A stretch of DNA of 64,000 nucleotides. Origin: Paracentrotus lividus. Taxonomy: Eukaryota > Echinodermata > Echinoidea > Camarodonta > Echinidae. The notes beneath the pieces were generated by a model that saw only the letters and a list, made by a program, of their open reading frames with translations, ran no database searches and was not told the DNA's origin. How positions within the stretch are numbered: position 1 is the stretch's first letter; each line of letters starts with the position of its first letter. Where the stretch lies: assembly GCA_940671915.1 (NCBI GenBank), contig CALNVZ010003426.1, positions 23,726,010 through 23,790,009 of the forward strand. Direction: 5' to 3'. The translations under genes and the position numbers were made by a program. Shown piece by piece: positions 53,299-64,000 of the stretch.

Positions 53299-54819
53299 CA
53301 CTGGCGTAAATCCCGGGGGGGGGGATGGGGGGATACATCCCCCCCCCAGATTATGAGGAGGGGGGATGGCCTGTTACAAACATCCCCCCCCCCAGTTTTC
53401 AAGAAAGAAATGAAAAAAAAAATACACTAGATAATTGTGTTATTGGTTAAAATAGCGCTTTTAATACTAAAATTGGCCTCTTTTTTTTTTACTCCAAAAC
53501 CCCCACATTTTCCTGCTCGGTCGCTATGCGACCTCGCACTAAGTAACAAACAGTAACGTAGGTATTAGAAGGTTGGATCCAATGCCCTCGTCTGGGAACA
53601 AACCTTAGGTAAGGGCACTGCTGGGAAAGGGTGTTGTTGACAAACAAAAACATTTATGTAGTTGTGTGCGGGCTAGGATGTTGGAGGGCTTGGGGCCTGC
53701 AGCCCACAAAATTTTCATAGCAAAGATTGCGAATTGGTTTTCTATCGCTGTTATTTAACGAAGCATGTAAAATGTATCTTCTAAATGGATACAAAATTTT
53801 GGCTCGCGCTTCGCGCTCGCATTACTTTTTTCTATTACTAAAATGAATAGGAATCAAGGCAGCCTTAAAAGTATACATTCAAAGACAAATTTCCTTCGTA
53901 CCTCCTCCCTCTCCGAATACATTTCTCTTTAGGTCTATGCCTCTGATCTAAAGTGTCCCCTTATTCAGAAAATGTACCTTTTTCCCATCGAGACCCCCAT
54001 TCAAATCCTTTCCGCCGCCTCTACTGTATGTTTTTGTTTAACTTTTGTTTTCGCGCTCGCGGTTACTATAATGACCTTTAATGCACAAACATATATTTCA
54101 GCTTAAAATTTTCGGCTCGCGCTTTGCGCTTGCTGATACTAAATAGGAACTACAATGCACCAATATCTCAAACTTTTACCTTAAAATCTTCGGCTCGCGC
54201 TTAGCGCTCGAATTAGTTTTCCACTACTAAAATGAACAGTAATCAAGGCAGCCATTATGATTCATAAAAGCATATAATCAAAGACAAATTTTCTTCGTAT
54301 CTCCTCCGTCTCCGAATACATTTCCCTTTAGATCCATGCCTCTGATCTAAAGTGTAACCCTTTTCAGACTGAACTGTGCCCTTTTTATCAAGACCCGTGA
54401 CCTTCAAATCCGTTCCGCCACCTTTATTATCATTATTGGCCTATAGCTTACCTATATATTTTTTTTTCGCGCTCGTGGATACTACAGGCCTATAGGACCT
54501 TTGCACAAACATATCCAATTTCAGCTTAAGTTTGTTGGCTCGTGCTTCGCGCTCGCTGATACTAAATAGGAGCTATAATGCACAAATATCTCCAACTTTT
54601 AGCTTAAAATTTTCGGCTCGGGCTTCGCGCTCGCATTAGATTTTCAATTACTGATATGAACAGTAATCAAGGCAGCCATAAGCTAAAAGCATACATTCAG
54701 AGATAAATTCTATTCGTACCCCTCCCTCTCAAATCCATTCCGCCGCCTATGGGTATTAAAAACTCATTATTTCGCTCACCCCCCCCCCCCCCCCCCACTC
54801 CTCGACACGGATTTACGCC
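53299..54819. mobile_element. Element with GGCGTAAATCC ends around a tandem array
   Basis: The left end CACTGGCGTAAATCC and right end GGATTTACGCCCTTACTG are inverted and each is next to a G or C run. The interior has three diverged ~400-bp units, each opening near GTAATCAAGGCAGCC (53855, 54240, 54665), continuing with CTCCGAATACATTTC and CCTCTGATCTAAAGTGT, and carrying the CG-rich palindrome. No protein is recognised. Confidence 0.6.
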
Positions 54820-55110
54820 CTTACTGCCAGCATCAAAGAGAAAATGAATTATTACTATTGTATAGATAATAAGTACAATTGCACGAAAACGTGTCCGTGG
54901 CACGCTAAGGGTTAAAAAAAGGCCTATGTCATCAGCTTAAATAGGAATTAAAACAGAAATGAAAATTGATTGAACATAAGTTAGATACAGATGTGTCTAA
55001 ATTAACCTTTACGATTTTCAGTTCGAGCTTCGCGCTCGCAAATATCTGTAACGTCCAAAATTGAAGTAATGTGATGTAAATTTTCCGCTCGCGCTTTGCG
55101 CTCGCAATTA
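53800..55110. repeat. GCTCGCGCTTCGCGCTCGC repeat array 2
   Basis: Copies or close variants occur near 53802, 54113, 54192, 54538, 54615, 55021 and 55087, usually after AAAATTTTCGG. It shares unit text with array 1 (19678-20222). The last two copies lie beyond the right inverted end of the 53299-54819 element. Confidence 0.85.
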
Positions 55111-55119
55111 ATTTTTCTT

Positions 55120-55685
55120 ATAGTTAGTTACTCGTCACCATTTTTAAAAGAATAAAAAAAAAAACAAACAAAGAAACAAAACAGAGGGAAAATGTGCGTA
55201 AAAATATACCGCCTTTTGTCTTTTTAAAACAAATCTTCTACATTGTAGGCCTAGTAATCAGCTCTTAAGACGTGGGGGCTGGGAAACCATTTTAAAAGTT
55301 TCTCATTGGCCAATTCTTTCATGAATATGTACGACGTAATAGTAAACAAACTCTTTGGCATGTCATGCATCGCCTTGCCACGGGGCGCGGCGTCGCTCGT
55401 ATGGTGCTAATGGCAAATTACATGCCGAAGCTGACTGAGTAACACGGGAACCTGTCGGCTTGCAAATTACTGAGCGCTTGCGCTTGCGCTTGCGGACCGG
55501 GTTGCGCACGTGTACGTGTACACACAGCAGATAAGCAAGGTTGAATACACAACAAGATTTGATGCAGTGACAACTCCTTTTGTACTCTCGTTTTTTATGA
55601 AACTCTTATTGACCTACTGATGCCGTGCTTTTACTGCTAGGTATGTTTATGAACTTATCATAAGGAGCAAAGAAATAAAATAGCA
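55120..55685 (+). promoter_or_regulatory. Putative promoter/5' UTR of the KCNQ1-like gene
   Basis: The sequence immediately upstream of the channel start codon becomes locally CG-rich (CACGGGGCGCGGCGTCGCTC, TTGCGCTTGCGCTTGCGG near 55380-55500), unlike the AT-rich surroundings. No TATA box or initiator can be assigned with confidence. Promoter status is inferred only from position and composition. Confidence 0.35.
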
Positions 55686-56041
55686 ATGGCTGATAAAGAG
55701 GTAGGTCCGAAGTCTCGGAACCCATCTTCGCCCAAAGCGTACACCTACTCCAGCGTAATTGAATTGGACCCCGTGAGTACCTCCTCGGACATGGGCAGTA
55801 GCGGGGCGGGCCAGGCCGGGGGCTGTATGGCATACAATCAACAAGCAGACACCTCCTCCAGGAACCCTCTCGTGCAAACTTTAAATCTGAACAACAGTGT
55901 GCAAACTGACAAAGAATTCGAGAGAAAATACTCGGAGCATGTGAGCAAAAGACCATCGGTGCGGATGAGTTTCCAAGGAAGAGTTTATAATTTTTTGGAA
56001 AGGCCATCAGGATGGAAATGCTTTGCCTACCATTTTGCAGT
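55686..56041 (+). CDS. KCNQ1-like: KCNQ1-like voltage-gated K+ channel, first coding exon
   Basis: ATG at 55686 has G at -3 and +4. The exon gives 118 codons plus two bases and ends at GCAGT|GTAAGT (phase 2). The first ~90 residues are polar and Ser/Gly-rich, as in KCNQ N-termini. The end reads [20 protein letters not shown] then HFAV, which matches the segment leading into S1 in KCNQ1 almost residue for residue and is closer to KCNQ1 than to KCNQ2-5. In human KCNQ1, exon 1 also breaks in phase 2 at this HFAV position (from memory of its c.386 junction). The product would be one subunit of a tetrameric delayed-rectifier channel in the plasma membrane. S1-S6, pore and C-terminal exons are not in the window. 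Confidence 0.9.
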
Positions 56042-56247
56042 GTAAGTAATAAACAAATTACTACTATCATTTCAAGTTTGGCATGACAATAGGCCCTACG
56101 TATATTGTTCTATCTAAAGAAGAAGAGGTCTTGCTACAATTGAACTGATGCAGACCATTAAATTACTGGCCTGTATGTTGCAGGTTGCACCACATTATGG
56201 AGAATTAAAGTTAACACCATGGATAACTGACCCTTTGGGGTGAAAGG

Positions 56248-56345
56248 GGTGATGTTTGTGGTGGTGGTGGTGGTGGTGGTGGTGGCAGTGGTGGTGGTGG
56301 TGGCAATGGTGGTGGTGGTAGTGGTGGTAATGGTGGTGGTGGGGA
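56248..56345 (+). repeat. GGT microsatellite in KCNQ1-like intron 1
   Basis: An interrupted (GTG)n run. Valine-rich (plus) and proline-rich (minus) frames across it are artefacts. Confidence 0.9.
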
Positions 56346-57224
56346 GGTCCTGTCAAACCAATTTTTCATGGAACCACTTTGGTATACAAAAATATATCTT
56401 ACCATGTATCTGTTACCACTGACAGCTATTCCTCATAATTTGTACCATTATCCATACTTTTTCACTGGAAACTACTGACATAAGCTTCATTGTTGTATAT
56501 CATCTGCTGAGAGTCATAAGGTCATTATTGTCCTAGATGTGGAAGTTAAGACCTTCTTACCAGATCTATATAGTCAGTGTGTGAAAGCCAGTATGCAGGT
56601 ACACTGTTATCAATTTGAAAGGAATGTTTGATACACATAAGATACACAATTTTGTTTAAAGCAATTCCAATATTTAAATTTGAAGTATTGCTAAAAGTAA
56701 AATGAACTGTATTATCATAATGCAGCACTAAGCACTTTATTGTTTTGCTTCTTTTTAAAATGAACTCATTGACCTCACTTCACTATAATAACAGTCTAGT
56801 GGAAAGCAAAGAATATGAGATTTGATTGTTTTTCTTCACTTGACCCAGTATTTTAATGTATTTCATCCAGGCTATGTCTATATCTTGTCTAGATAAGAGT
56901 CTTACATATATACTTCATGTACATGTACTTGTCTCAAACTCATTACAATTATCATCTTCAAACTGAAAGTATACCATTCCTCTTTCTATGAAGGGGACAG
57001 TGGACTCTTGTTATAATTTTTTTTTTTAAGGTGTGTGAAAAAAGTGTTGTGACCTGAGGTATAAAAGAGGCTATAATTTTATTTTATCTCAAGGGAGCAC
57101 TAAAAACTAGAAGAAAAAAGGAGGGAGAATTTTTAAACTTAGATTGAAATTAAAAGATAATTATGTGAGGAAATGTCACTTTTGTAATGCTCCAAATGAA
57201 ATGAAAAAAATAAAATGAAATGAA

Positions 57225-57465
57225 AATGCTCCAAATTCTCCAAATTTTATTGGCCGAAACGGATATTCTTTTTGCGCCTTTTTTCGTGGGCCCGGCAGCC
57301 GCTGAGCAGCGCCAGATGGACGTTGCTCTATCCCCTTCTTGTTGAACGCCAAACAAAGTAGCAGCAGCTACCATTTTTTAACGTGTTTTGGTGTGACACG
57401 GCCGGGGATCGAACCCACGACCTCTCGATTATGAGGCGGACGCTCTATCCACTGAGCCTAGACAT
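57225..57465 (-). repeat. tRNA-derived SINE S1, copy 2
   Basis: On the minus strand it starts GGCTCAGTGGATAGAGCGTC (A-box region), has the B box GGTTCGATCCCC, then ACGTCCATCTGGCGCTGCTC, and ends ATTTGGAGAATTTGG with A/T-rich tail. The head is tRNA-like, but the body shows this is a SINE rather than a tRNA gene. It is better preserved than the copy at 15705-15930. Confidence 0.85.
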
Positions 57466-58350
57466 CGTTCATGACTATACTTCCAAGATTTACAAGCCCT
57501 ACATGAGCTCCAATTTTATTCTTTAAGTGATTAGTGGTTGAGAAACACTTTTTCTCATCTACAATTACATAGTAAGCAATGTTTTATTGCTTTAATACTG
57601 TGTTTATTTAGCAGTGAATATGAAATTATTATTTTTTTTTTTAGAACTAAAAGTGGGCCTTTTCAAGTCCAAGTTCAAATTACATAAATGTAAAAAAAAG
57701 TCCAAGTTCAAATATTATATTATTTCCAATTCTCCAAAAGATATGATAATAAAACATTGATTATTAAAAACAAATCCCCCTAAATATGCAATCTGATTGA
57801 GAAGTATGTAATACAAAACAAATATACAATCAAGAACACAGAGGAAAGTATAATACAAGAGAGTATGTAATTGATGAAAGTGTACCATTGGAGAGTCAGT
57901 CCCTATTATCAGAGTCAAAACCCTATTGAGCAACAGACATGTTTCATAAATTAGTTCATTAAGTAGGGCTAGGAGTGATGTGAGCATGAATTTATAATGG
58001 TGAATACCCCTCCCATTATACGCTCATTCCTAAACCAATATACGGCTGATATGAGCCTGACCATGAGTGGTAATAGGTCGTGTACCACTTACTGACATGC
58101 CTTACTCAATGCCATGAGTACTGACAACCAGTGGGGGAAAATTGGAAGTTGATTAGAAAAAAAATATATAAGCGCCTGTCATATATAGAACGATTCATTA
58201 CTTAGCATCCATTTAAGCAATTAAGCATAGCATTTTAAAACAATTGGCTTTGTGTCACTCAAAATGAGTGTGTACAAATGCAATGGGACAGAGAGCTGGC
58301 TAGGGCGAGCAATTACACATCTCATAGAGACAGAATGAGAGAAGGGGGGG
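57466..58350 (+). other. KCNQ1-like intron 1; nothing further seen
   Basis: AT-rich DNA. The minus-strand frame 57715-57987 is hydrophobic but has no recognised domain or splice setting. Confidence 0.4.
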
Positions 58351-58354
58351 GGGG

Positions 58355-58430
58355 GTAAATAGAGAGAGAGAGAGAGAGAGTGACTAGGGTTCAGAGAGAG
58401 AGAGTGACTGGGGTAAAGAGAGAGAGATGG
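58355..58430. repeat. GA microsatellite with G run
   Basis: A G run near 58344-58354 is followed by interrupted (GA)n to about 58430. Confidence 0.85.
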
Positions 58431-60840
58431 GTAAAGATATACTGAGGGTTGCGAGAGTGAGAGGTGCAATTATAAGTTGATGCATTGTGCCGGTTTGTGA
58501 AGGCAGCTTTGCACGTATAAAACAATATGCGACACAAGCAACTGCGAGTTTGTGAGAGGGAAATAACTGATACTAAGTAAGACAGTGCAAGCACTTTTGT
58601 CTTGGTCGTACATGTAACGTTACATTGGACAAAAAACGAAGTTCCTCTTGCCTGTTCATGAAAATATTTTGGGGAAATAAACAGCACAATATTATTTATA
58701 CGAACTGGCATGAGAGTTCAAATCTACATTACACTAGAATTAATTTTCATTATGTTAAAGACATTGGATGTTTAGGAAATACATAATTTTTCTTTGTATT
58801 GAATATTGAGTTTTAAATAAGACATGTTTCTAACAAATTTATAACAGGCTAAACTTAATTTGTGTTTTTTCCTCAAAATGTTTTCATTTTTTTGCACAAT
58901 AAACTGAGCTGGTTCTTGAAAGCAGCGACAATGTACAATAGTAGTTTCATCTGAATAGATAGTGAGAAGAGAGAGTGTCTTCATATAGGTTTCCAGTAAT
59001 ACATTATATTTGTACCATTTATTCTGCCATTTTGCCTACAACTTTTTATATCTGTATGATCTCTTCAGAACATACACAGTATGAGTAAGAGAAACCACAT
59101 ATTATCTACATGATGTATATCGATTTGAAATCTTCAAGTTTCCTTCATATTACATTGAAAATAATTTGTAAGCATACATGGCACTTTCATATAAAATGTG
59201 TCCAGATATTACTTTTGAAGTTTTTTTCCTTCACTTTACAATCTCTTTGCCATTTGTTAATTGTTTTTATAGGAGAGAAACTAATTTGAGCACAATTTTA
59301 TAACTCGGCATAAAAAAGTAACTGATTGAAACATGCATTTTAAATGAATTTTAGAAATTAAAAAAAAATCCTTTTTTTTTTTCTTAACAATACTTGGCAT
59401 TGCTTATTGATTTCATTTCAACATATCTTAAATGTCATACTTTTCTGTAGTGAAGGAAAGAGCTGAGGCTCTTGATATCATAGGAGAAAAGATGGACCCT
59501 TTGTTATTAATCTTCTCTTGAAAAATATCAGTTATTACCATGCTAAACATAATTCATGCTCATACTAATTGGTCTCGTCTAAACACATCAGTGCCTAATG
59601 AATGCTGCATCTTCGGACGGTAATTAGATGTGTGACATTTTGTGGATGCATGTCTGGTAGCCATCATCATCATGCTTTTTTCATTTTGGGATAATTTGAT
59701 ATTCTAGAATCGCCTTTTTAAGATGAATACTTGGGCCTCTCAGGGAGATTTGATTAATTCATCCGGAGGGAATTTTCTGAGAGAGTGACTATTATTGGAT
59801 GCAGAAATTATCCTCAAAGTACATGTAGGCCTTAAAGTATAAACCCTAAAGCAATGTAAATTACGTGTAGAAGTTCTTAAAAAGAACTAAAAAATAGGAA
59901 TTTCACTAAAAGTGTTTCAGAGATGTACAAATTGGGCTGCGTTGTACTTCATTGATATTTTTTGGGGTAAATCTGCTAATATTGACAGCCAGAATGATGC
60001 ACCTTGTTCAAAGTACATGTAGAACCATAGTCCTCCTATTGCCCTTGCTACCAAAAAGAACTACTTCGTAAATGGCAGGAGAAGCCGGTTTTGTGCATAT
60101 ACTTGCATGGACACATTTCAGTAAATTAAAAGTGCTCGATTTCATTGGAAAGCTTGGAATCTCTATTTTGAGGAAACACATGAAACCATATAAAAATAGT
60201 TATTAGTAGTTTTGAGTGGGCAAGTCACATGAGGGATAAAGAAAGGAAATGGTTTGACTATTATTGGATGTAAAAGTATGAAATATGAAATCGTCTTGGC
60301 TTATTTTATAGAAAGATCAAGAAATAATAACAGATGGTAATGGTGCATCCTAATGTAGTTGGCTAAACTTGACATCAAAATGACACGTAGCAACAGTTGG
60401 GTGGGTAATCACCCCTGATCATACATATAGGAGTCAATCAAAAGATTCAAACATTTAACAACAAATATCAATAATAATTTTAAAAAAAATTTATCTACAT
60501 GGTTACCACTTATGTTCTTAAAGTTCTCCCAGCTGGCAATGCATATAACATGTACATTGTATGTTATCATTATCCCAAGCAACAATACTAGAAGGCAGCT
60601 ACATATATGGGTCCAGGATTTTTTAAATCCTTGGTATGAATTGTCCCAGAATTGAATCCATGAACTTCCATACATGATGCAAGCTTGCAATCTATCTAGC
60701 GCTCTGACCGTTGTTGTTCTTAGTTTTTATGGCATTGTCGTTTGAAATGATAGGGTTCGAAATGAATATTTGCACCAAAATATTTACCCACTCAGCAAAC
60801 ATGTCTGGTTTAGGTTTTTAGAGCCTGAGATATTAAACTA
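58431..60840 (+). other. KCNQ1-like intron 1; no exon seen
   Basis: I looked for the exon encoding the rest of S1 (a ~90-bp exon in human KCNQ1) and found no candidate. No repeats with clear ends are visible in this AT-rich stretch. Confidence 0.4.
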
Positions 60841-61162
60841 CATGGGTGGTATTCTGATGATTAAACATAGGTTTAACCCTAGTCTAAACTAGTATTTTAG
60901 ACCATACTCCTATAGAGTGCTGTGTTTTATTTTACATCTTCCATATTCATGGCAAAGATAATGTACTAATTAATTCATTAAAATTCATTATATTTTTATA
61001 CTTTCCTAATCTTCTTATTTCATGACACATATGACAAATTTTTGCTGCCGGATTAGAAAAAAATTTACTTGGAGAATGAAATGACAACTGGCACTCCATA
61101 AAAGTGTGGTCTAAGTTAACGTAGGGTTAACTAAACCATGGCAATGAGAATACCACCCCATG
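60841..61162. mobile_element. 322-bp MITE with CATGGGTGGTATTCT ends
   Basis: The left CATGGGTGGTATTCTGATGA and right GAGAATACCACCCCATG are inverted. GGTTTAACCCTA and TAGGGTTAAC, and AGTTTAGAC-type segments, are mirrored inside. It is non-coding. Confidence 0.75.
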
Positions 61163-61828
61163 TATTTAATTATTGATATCTTTAACTCATAACCCGGGCA
61201 TGAAACAACAAGAATGAAGCAAGACAGCCACACTTGTAACAAAAAATTACGCCCAAATAAACCATGCTCTGTATATTATGCATTCATTACACAGTGTAAT
61301 GCACATTTGCAAGGGCAGAACACTTGCATTATATGAATCAATGAATTCGAAATGAGTAGTGTTTTTAACTTAATTATAGCCACCCAAAATGACAAAATAT
61401 GCCTGCGTTTAATTGTGTATAGCATTTGTAGATCAAGGTTGGTCTATTGATCCGAGAATTTAATTAGCTTCAGCCAGGACTTCCATGTGTTTCATCATTA
61501 ATCCATGCATGATAGTATGGTTACACATGTTTGTATTATTTCATATAGAGAGGTTGTGAGGGTAAATAAAGACTTAATGAAGGAAATAAGTAATAGCAGT
61601 CTATATTATCAAGCAGGTTTATCACATAACAATAAGAAGCATAGGTTAATACACACAACTTTTCATGGACAATGGCTATCTTCTAAACTTCTATTACAGA
61701 ATACGGGCAGAAAAATATTTTCTTTTTTACATGGGATTCATTGTTGAAAATATTCCAAATAAATGTACTATACACATAATTTTTTTTCAGATGGCCTTAA
61801 AACTTTAATAGTAATGACAGTTAAACTA

Positions 61829-62027
61829 CTGTATAAGTGGTTATTTTCGCGGTGACTTTATTTTCGCAAATTTCGCGAGTCGGTCATCGCGAAAATTTCC
61901 ACTTCAGTACAAGGCTATTTATAGTAATGAAGTCATCACCAAAATCGCGAAATTTTGCTCTCGCGAATTTCCCCAATTAGTCCAAAATCGCGAAAATATC
62001 TGTACGTGAAAATATTGGCTTATACAG
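61829..62027. mobile_element. 199-bp MITE with CTGTATAAG ends and TA target
   Basis: The ends CTGTATAAGTGGTTATTTTC and GAAAATATTGGCTTATACAG are inverted and bordered by TA. The interior is rich in TTTTCGCG and CGCGAAA. Confidence 0.78.
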
Positions 62028-63416
62028 TAGTAAGAGCAGATGAATTTCAGCTTGACATTCAAACCAGTGAGGTAGAAATAGAATGAGTCAACAATTTGTT
62101 CCACTGCATTTTACAAATCGGGCATATTAATGACGTAGGCATTGATGCTTGATTTAAATGCTGTTCTTTACCCAAATTAATGTGCAAACTACATGTACTT
62201 GTTATTTAATATTGCTTGTCATCAAGGTATATTTATTGTAGAATGGAAGGAAAAGAAAGGTAATCAATTAACTGATACCAAGAAGACTTGTTAAGTGTAT
62301 AAGGGATGTGAGGTGGATCTTTGCACAATGCCAAGTATTATCACTAATTCAGTTTGTAATATCAAGAGGAAAAAAAATGGCTAATAGGCAGGAGAATTGA
62401 AAGCATTTAAAATTACAGTAAACCATCTTTCTGTCTCTTTTTCTCCTTTCTATGTAATATGCCAGCTTTTTCTTTATTTTCACAATGATAAAGTCCCATC
62501 TTTGTGGCTATAATGTAGTGGTCATTTTCCCAACAATGGGAGAACAAGAGATTAGACATTATATTGAGAGGGGTTCTTATTAAAGGTTAAGGGCTGAAGG
62601 TGCTATTACATCAATAAATTACACCACGCTTGGGCTCAATTTCCACAGATTTCACGACTTTTATCCTTGACGTTTGATCGTGTAACCCGATCATCTCGTC
62701 GTAATACCACTCGCATTATGCACCAGACAATATTACTCTTTTCTCCACTTTGCCTGGGATAGACACGTCTGGCAGATTGAATTTCAAATAATATCAATCC
62801 TTCGGGATCAAATTGGATGGGAAAGTGCTACACAAATGGAGTCCCCCTCTTTTAATGAAAATTTGTCGCATGGGAGGACTGCATACATGTACACCATGAG
62901 TAAAAAAGGGCATGATCTCGCTTGACCTTTAATAACAAAGTATTATGACTAAACAGTGTTAAATGTTTATGGAAAGTTAATGTCTCTCTAGATTGAAACA
63001 TATTGTAGTTGGATCTCCACGTCAATCAAGATATAAATTGTATGTGTACAAGTTCAAGCTATTTTGTGTGCGTAACGCGCAGGATGTCGTCATCTCGCAT
63101 CAGTGTATTACTCTCTTGGATACCTATCATGAGGATGAGAAAAAATAGTACCCTTAACCTTCAAAAAGATTTTATAGAGGGTAAAAGGCTCTGAAATGTC
63201 CCATACGTAACAAGCGCGTTATCTTGGACTTGCCCAATGCATGCACTGTACATGTAGATCAAAGTCCTTTTACATGCATAAATGATAGCATCATGAATAA
63301 AAGATGAGAGTTATCATACATCATTTCACATACTCACACTTCTACCATAGAGACTGCAGAGACATAGAAGTATAACAGTGTTGGGTTCCCAGTCTCATTT
63401 ATAGGTAAAACATCTA
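62028..63416 (+). other. No gene seen
   Basis: AT-rich, presumably still KCNQ1-like intron 1. No exon, RNA gene or element ends recognised. Confidence 0.4.
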
Positions 63417-63418
63417 TA

Positions 63419-63781
63419 CAGTGTGTTCCTTAAAAAAGGTAACCTGAGTTCGAAGGTCAGTCATTCAAAAAATATATGGTTTATTCTTGTGATTTGTTTA
63501 CTAGAATATTGAGTTACTCATCAGCCTCAATTTGAGACATTGCTTGCGTCCATATTGTCATGGGTCACAGAGTTAGGGTCCTTTGAAGGGGAAAGGTACA
63601 AAACGCACTTTTTCCAAGTTTTTTGTTTGTAGGGTACGAGACAAGCTTTTTGTAAACTTTTGGTTTCATCGTTTTTGATGAGTTACTAAGTATTTTAGTA
63701 AAAGAATCACTAGTATAAAACACATACTTTTTAATTGACTGACCTTTGAACTTTGGTTACCTTTTTTTCAGGAACACACTG
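63419..63781. mobile_element. 363-bp MITE with CAGTGTGTTCC ends and TA target
   Basis: The ends CAGTGTGTTCCTTAAAAAAG (then GTAACC) and CTTTTTTTCAGGAACACACT (preceded by GGTTAC) are inverted, with TA on both sides. AAGGTCAGTCA and TGACTGACCTT are mirrored next inside. Tc1/mariner-type. Confidence 0.82.
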
Positions 63782-64000
63782 TATAAGTGTTTCTAATTTC
63801 AATTACACTACTTAATGGTCCATGTCTGATTGGATAAAATACGCCTACACACATTTACAATACAAAAGGATGACTTCAGACGGAAAGTGGTACTTAAACA
63901 TGTGGTCTCCAGAGACATGTTGAGGGCAGTTTAGACCCTATGTTGTAACCTACCTTATGTAACAGTGAAACTTGTCCTACCTGAGGTTTCTCCCAAGTAA

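Noticed and set aside
55606-56070. 154-codon minus-strand frame
   Set aside because: It is the antisense shadow of the KCNQ1-like exon and shows no domain of its own.
56211-56422. Valine-rich (plus) and proline-rich (minus) frames
   Set aside because: Both are translations of the GGT microsatellite in the KCNQ1-like intron.
57395-57465. Possible tRNA gene on the minus strand (A and B boxes)
   Set aside because: The tRNA-like head continues into a body shared with 15705-15930 and ends in an A/T-rich tail, so it is a SINE; the cloverleaf is not complete.

Overview
The window is intron-rich, AT-rich animal DNA. It has GT-AG exons with consistent phases, introns of kilobase size, many short inverted-repeat transposons and long G or C runs. 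The recognisable proteins (a synaptotagmin C2B domain, a transglutaminase closest in motif to the factor XIII/TG1 branch, and a KCNQ1-type potassium channel N-terminus) are animal proteins. Gene make-up and repeat style suggest a marine invertebrate deuterostome, perhaps an echinoderm; this is an inference, as no species marker is visible.

Layout. 1-3.1 kb: repeats and an acidic GAT microsatellite. 3110-3453 (+): last coding exon of a synaptotagmin-like gene whose other exons lie to the left. 3.8-23.4 kb: no host gene found. It holds a 2.87-kb DNA element with a 9-bp target duplication (4767-7632), a 15-bp satellite (13522-14260), a strong hairpin, tRNA-derived SINEs and a 3.5-kb element with ~250-bp inverted termini (18311-21785). 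23518-26364 (-): a three-exon gene for an unrecognised 261-residue protein, with a 675-bp assembly gap in intron 1. 27.2-31.4 kb: repeats, including one inverted-repeat element nested in another. 31447-46285 (+): a complete 13-exon transglutaminase gene, with MITEs, a SINE and two LINE fragments in its introns. 46.3-55.2 kb: intergenic, with several transposon families, a minisatellite between inverted termini and arrays of a CG-rich palindromic repeat. 55686-56041 (+): first coding exon of a KCNQ1-like channel; the rest of the window is probably its first intron.

The four genes have no evident joint function. Most notable: an apparent 2-base loss in transglutaminase exon 5 that stops the frame before the active-site cysteine, although every downstream exon looks intact; a synaptotagmin C2B domain lacking the usual loop-3 aspartates; the unrecognised 261-residue gene; and several inverted-repeat elements with unusual internal architecture. 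I found no CRISPR array, operon-like system or defence system.
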